A DNA stretch of 8,470 bases from an uncultured Rhodanobacteraceae bacterium (GTDB lineage: Bacteria > Pseudomonadota > Gammaproteobacteria > Xanthomonadales > Rhodanobacteraceae). The notes below the pieces were generated by a model, which was not told the origin of the DNA, did no database searches, and worked only from the letters and a program-made list of their open reading frames with translations. The position numbers were made by a program, and so were the translations under genes. This document shows positions 6,377-8,470 of the stretch, piece by piece. Each line of letters begins with the position of its first letter. Position 1 is the stretch's first letter. The stretch covers positions 1 through 8,470 of the forward strand of contig CALFNI010000312.1 of NCBI GenBank assembly GCA_937902695.1, in the 5' to 3' direction.

Positions 6377-6973
6377 ATGATTGAACTATTGGGCCGGGCG
6401 ACATCCGGCAATGTCCAGAAAGTGATTTTCATGCTCGAGGAGCTCGGGCTGCCCTACGAGCGCAAGGACTACGGCAAGCAGTTCGAGAACACGACGACCG
6501 CCGAGTACGCCGCGATGAATCCGATGAAGAAAGTGCCGACGCTGGTCGATGGCCACACCGTGGTCTGGCAGTCGAACAGCATCCTGCGCTACCTCGCGAA
6601 CAAGACGGGCAGCGCCCTCTATCCGGCCGATCCCGCGCAACGATCGGCGGTCGATCGGTGGATGGACTGGACGCTTGCCGAGCTCAATCCGGCGTACCTC
6701 GCCGGTTTCCGCGACGCGAAAAAGGCCGAGGCCGACCGTGCCGCCGATACGGCGACCAATCTCGGCAACGAGCTCAAGTTGCTCGAAGGCCAGCTCGCCG
6801 CGACCAAGTGGGTGGCGGGCGCGCAGTTCTCGCTCGCCGACATCGCGCTCGGTCCGATCGTCAAGCGCTGCATCGGCTTTCCGCTCGGCCTCGCGCCGTT
6901 GCCCAAGATCGCCGGCTGGATCGAGGCGCTGCAGAGCCGCCCGGCGTTCCAGAAAGCCACCGCCACCGGCTGA
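6377..6973 (+). CDS. Glutathione S-transferase family protein
   Basis: The protein has 198 residues with GAGG 6 nt before the ATG. The N-terminal thioredoxin-fold domain (1-78) begins LLGRATSGNVQKV, where Ser10 is the likely residue activating the glutathione thiol, as in theta-like enzymes. KKVPTLVDG (51-59) carries the cis-proline P54. WQSNSILRYLA (64-74) holds the glutathione-binding Q65 and S66. The C-terminal helical domain has the folding motif FSLADIALGP. In gentisate-type pathways a glutathione-dependent GST-fold enzyme isomerises maleylpyruvate to fumarylpyruvate. That enzyme is normally of the zeta class with an SSCSWRV-type start, which this protein lacks, so the role is only a possibility here. 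It may instead conjugate or dehalogenate a substrate. The 81-bp gap after the RidA gene holds nothing obvious, so it is probably in the same operon. Confidence 0.88.
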   Translation: MIELLGRATSGNVQKVIFMLEELGLPYERKDYGKQFENTTTAEYAAMNPMKKVPTLVDGHTVVWQSNSILRYLANKTGSALYPADPAQRSAVDRWMDWTLAELNPAYLAGFRDAKKAEADRAADTATNLGNELKLLEGQLAATKWVAGAQFSLADIALGPIVKRCIGFPLGLAPLPKIAGWIEALQSRPAFQKATATG

Positions 6974-6997
6974 CCGGTGCGCGACGAGGCGAGCGCG

Positions 6998-7819
6998 ATG
7001 AGCGCACTGTCCAGCACGCTTTCACCGGCGCCCGCGCATATCCTCGCGCGCGGCGTGTGCGTCGACTTCATGGTCGCCGGGCGGGTGAATCGCGTGCTGC
7101 ACGACGTCAGCCTGTCGGTGCCGAAGGGCGGCTTCGTGTCGCTGATCGGGCCGTCGGGCTGCGGCAAGAGCACGCTGCTCAAGGTGCTGGCCGGGCTGTT
7201 GCCGCCGAGTGCCGGCGAAGTCTCGGTGGCCGGCGTCACGCCGATCGAAGCGGTACGCCAGCGCAGGATCGGCATCGTGTTCCAGGAATCGACGCTGCTG
7301 CCGTGGAAGAATGCGCTCGCCAACGTCGCGATGCTGATGGAAGTCGCGCATGTCGGGCGCAGCAAGGACGAGATCCACCAGCGCGCGACCGAGATGCTGC
7401 GGCTGGTCGGCCTCGAGCACGCCGCGCAGAAGCGCCCGGCGCAGCTGTCGGGCGGCATGCGCCAGCGGGTGTCGATCGCGCGCGCACTGGCGCTCGATCC
7501 CGAAGTGCTGCTGATGGACGAGCCATTCGGCGCGCTCGACGCGATCACGCGCGAAGAGATGAGCGAGTTCCTGCTGGAAATCTGGGAACGCACCGGGAAG
7601 ACCATCGTCCTGGTCACGCACTCGATCGACGAAGCGGCATTCCTGTCGCGCGAAGTGCACGTGATGGCGTCGAATCCGGCCTCGATCATCGAGGCGATGA
7701 CGATCGACCTGCCGTATCCGCGCAACGAGGGCAGCTATGCGGCGCCGGAATTCGCGCGCGCGACGGCGCGCCTGCGGCGGCTGCTGAAGGAAGGGCACCG
7801 CCACGCGGCGGCCGCATGA
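6998..7819 (+). CDS. ABC transporter ATP-binding protein, nitrate/sulfonate/taurine (SsuB/TauB) type
   Basis: The protein has 273 residues. The ATG at 6998 is preferred to the GTG at 6977 because GAGG lies 8 nt upstream. All nucleotide-binding motifs are present: Walker A GPSGCGKST (51-59), Q-loop Q96 in VFQESTLLPW, signature LSGGM (150-154), Walker B EVLLMDEP (169-176), D-loop ALD (179-181) and H-loop H208 in VTHSI. The QESTLLPW segment and the ending with SIDEAAFLS are typical of importers for nitrate, sulfonates, taurine, pyrimidine precursors and similar small anions. It acts on the inner face of the cytoplasmic membrane and powers uptake with the permease encoded next, whose start overlaps its stop. 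The substrate is presumably that of the operon enzymes. The binding protein is not in the window and may lie further right. Confidence 0.93.
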   Translation: MSALSSTLSPAPAHILARGVCVDFMVAGRVNRVLHDVSLSVPKGGFVSLIGPSGCGKSTLLKVLAGLLPPSAGEVSVAGVTPIEAVRQRRIGIVFQESTLLPWKNALANVAMLMEVAHVGRSKDEIHQRATEMLRLVGLEHAAQKRPAQLSGGMRQRVSIARALALDPEVLLMDEPFGALDAITREEMSEFLLEIWERTGKTIVLVTHSIDEAAFLSREVHVMASNPASIIEAMTIDLPYPRNEGSYAAPEFARATARLRRLLKEGHRHAAAA

Positions 7820-8470
7820 TGGCGGGTATCGACGAAAACGGCGCAGCCACCGCGTCGACTGCGGAAACCCGCGGCGGCTCGAGCGTCGATGTGCGTGGGC
7901 CAGCGTCGGCGTTCGTGCCTGCACTGGGTCTGTTCATCGCGGTGCTCGTGTTGTGGGAGGCCGCGTCGCGCCTCTTGAAGCTCCCCGAGTTCGTGTTGCC
8001 GCCCCCGACGGCGATCGTCGCCGTGCTGATCCAGCACCAGCGGGACTTGAGCAACGCCGCCTACGTGACGGCGATGGAAGTGCTCTATGGCTTCGTCCTT
8101 TCGGCCGTCATCGGCGCCGCAGTGGCATTGGTGATCGCGCGCTTCGCGCGGTTCGGTCGAGCGCTGTATCCGCTGGTCGTGCTGTTCCAGACGGTACCGA
8201 AGGTCGCGCTCGCGCCGTTGTTCATCCTGTGGTTCGGCTTCGATCTTGCGCCCAAGGTGATGCTGATCGTCGTGATCGCGTTCTTCTCCTGGTCGTACGT
8301 CGCTCGCATCGTGCGCGGCTACACGCTCTCGCTCCGCGAGAAAGAGTTCGTGGAGTCGGCACGCGCGGCCGGCGCGAGCAACTTCCGCATTCTCTGGCAG
8401 GAGATCCTCCCGAACCTGATCGGGCCGCTGATCGTCTACGCAACGCTCCTGATCCCGACGAACATCCTGT
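7816..8470 (+). CDS. ABC transporter permease, 3' end cut by window edge; N- and C-parts resemble different families
   Basis: The first 218 codons are present. The ATG at 7816 overlaps the ATPase stop (ATGA); the next ATG at 7819 is an equally possible start. A soluble N-terminus is followed by a membrane helix at about 33-50, the LPPPT segment (61-65), a helix at about 86-108 and FQTVPKVALAPLFILWFGF (124-142). This last stretch is characteristic of nitrate/sulfonate/taurine-type permeases (SsuC/TauC). From about residue 158 on, the sequence reads SWSYVARIVRGYTLSLREKEF, then ESARAAGASNFRILWQEILPN and LIPTNIL. This is the usual wording of dipeptide/oligopeptide permeases (DppC/OppC), not of SsuC. 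The EAA coupling loop (about 178-196) is thus of the peptide type, while the neighbouring ATPase is of the SsuB type. The junction may be an assembly misjoin near the sequence end or a real hybrid. Confidence 0.8.
   Translation, partial: MMAGIDENGAATASTAETRGGSSVDVRGPASAFVPALGLFIAVLVLWEAASRLLKLPEFVLPPPTAIVAVLIQHQRDLSNAAYVTAMEVLYGFVLSAVIGAAVALVIARFARFGRALYPLVVLFQTVPKVALAPLFILWFGFDLAPKVMLIVVIAFFSWSYVARIVRGYTLSLREKEFVESARAAGASNFRILWQEILPNLIGPLIVYATLLIPTNIL

Noticed and set aside
6619..7924. Long minus-strand open frames opposite the GST and ABC ATPase genes
   Set aside because: The plus strand carries complete ABC and GST motifs. The minus translations are low-complexity antisense products of GC-rich codons.

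Overview
The window is GC-rich and gene-dense, with Shine-Dalgarno sites, short spacers, coupled starts and bacterial catabolic gene families. The family mix (LVIVD-repeat protein, gentisate-type bicupin, GST, nitrate/taurine-type ABC transporter, FadR-like regulator) suggests a proteobacterium, most likely a betaproteobacterium of the Burkholderiales. This assignment is an inference from family resemblance, not from a marker gene.

Left part (1-1769): a class III adenylate/guanylate cyclase domain fused to a P-loop ATPase runs leftward off the edge. It is divergent from a 215-residue conserved hypothetical protein with a transglutaminase-like Cys/His arrangement. Middle (1824-3454): a complete 3-hydroxyacyl-CoA dehydrogenase family gene faces a complete GntR/FadR-type regulator gene; the two stop codons are 14 bp apart and a 9-bp inverted repeat lies over the junction.

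Regulatory region (3455-3606): between the regulator and the operon lie a perfect 8-bp inverted repeat (CAACCAAA-N5-TTTGGTTG), a TTGACA-N17-CACTAT promoter, and two pairs of TGGTTG direct repeats, each pair spaced exactly 10 bp. This is the probable operator and promoter set of a catabolic operon.

Operon (3607 to right edge): a gentisate 1,2-dioxygenase-like bicupin, a histidine-rich LVIVD beta-propeller protein, a RidA-family imine/enamine deaminase, a glutathione S-transferase, an SsuB/TauB-type ABC ATPase and the first 218 codons of a permease, all on the plus strand. Read together, this looks like an uptake and ring-cleavage module for a small (possibly amino-substituted) hydroxy-aromatic acid. 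The dioxygenase would open the ring, RidA could remove an enamine nitrogen and the GST could isomerise a maleylpyruvate-like product. The propeller's role is unknown. The substrate is not identifiable from sequence.

Most unusual points: the permease changes from an SsuC/TauC-like to a DppC/OppC-like sequence near base 8280, which is either an assembly misjoin or a real hybrid; the propeller carries paired histidines in several blades; and the regulator region has ordered repeats. No tRNA, rRNA, CRISPR array, insertion sequence or phage feature was seen.
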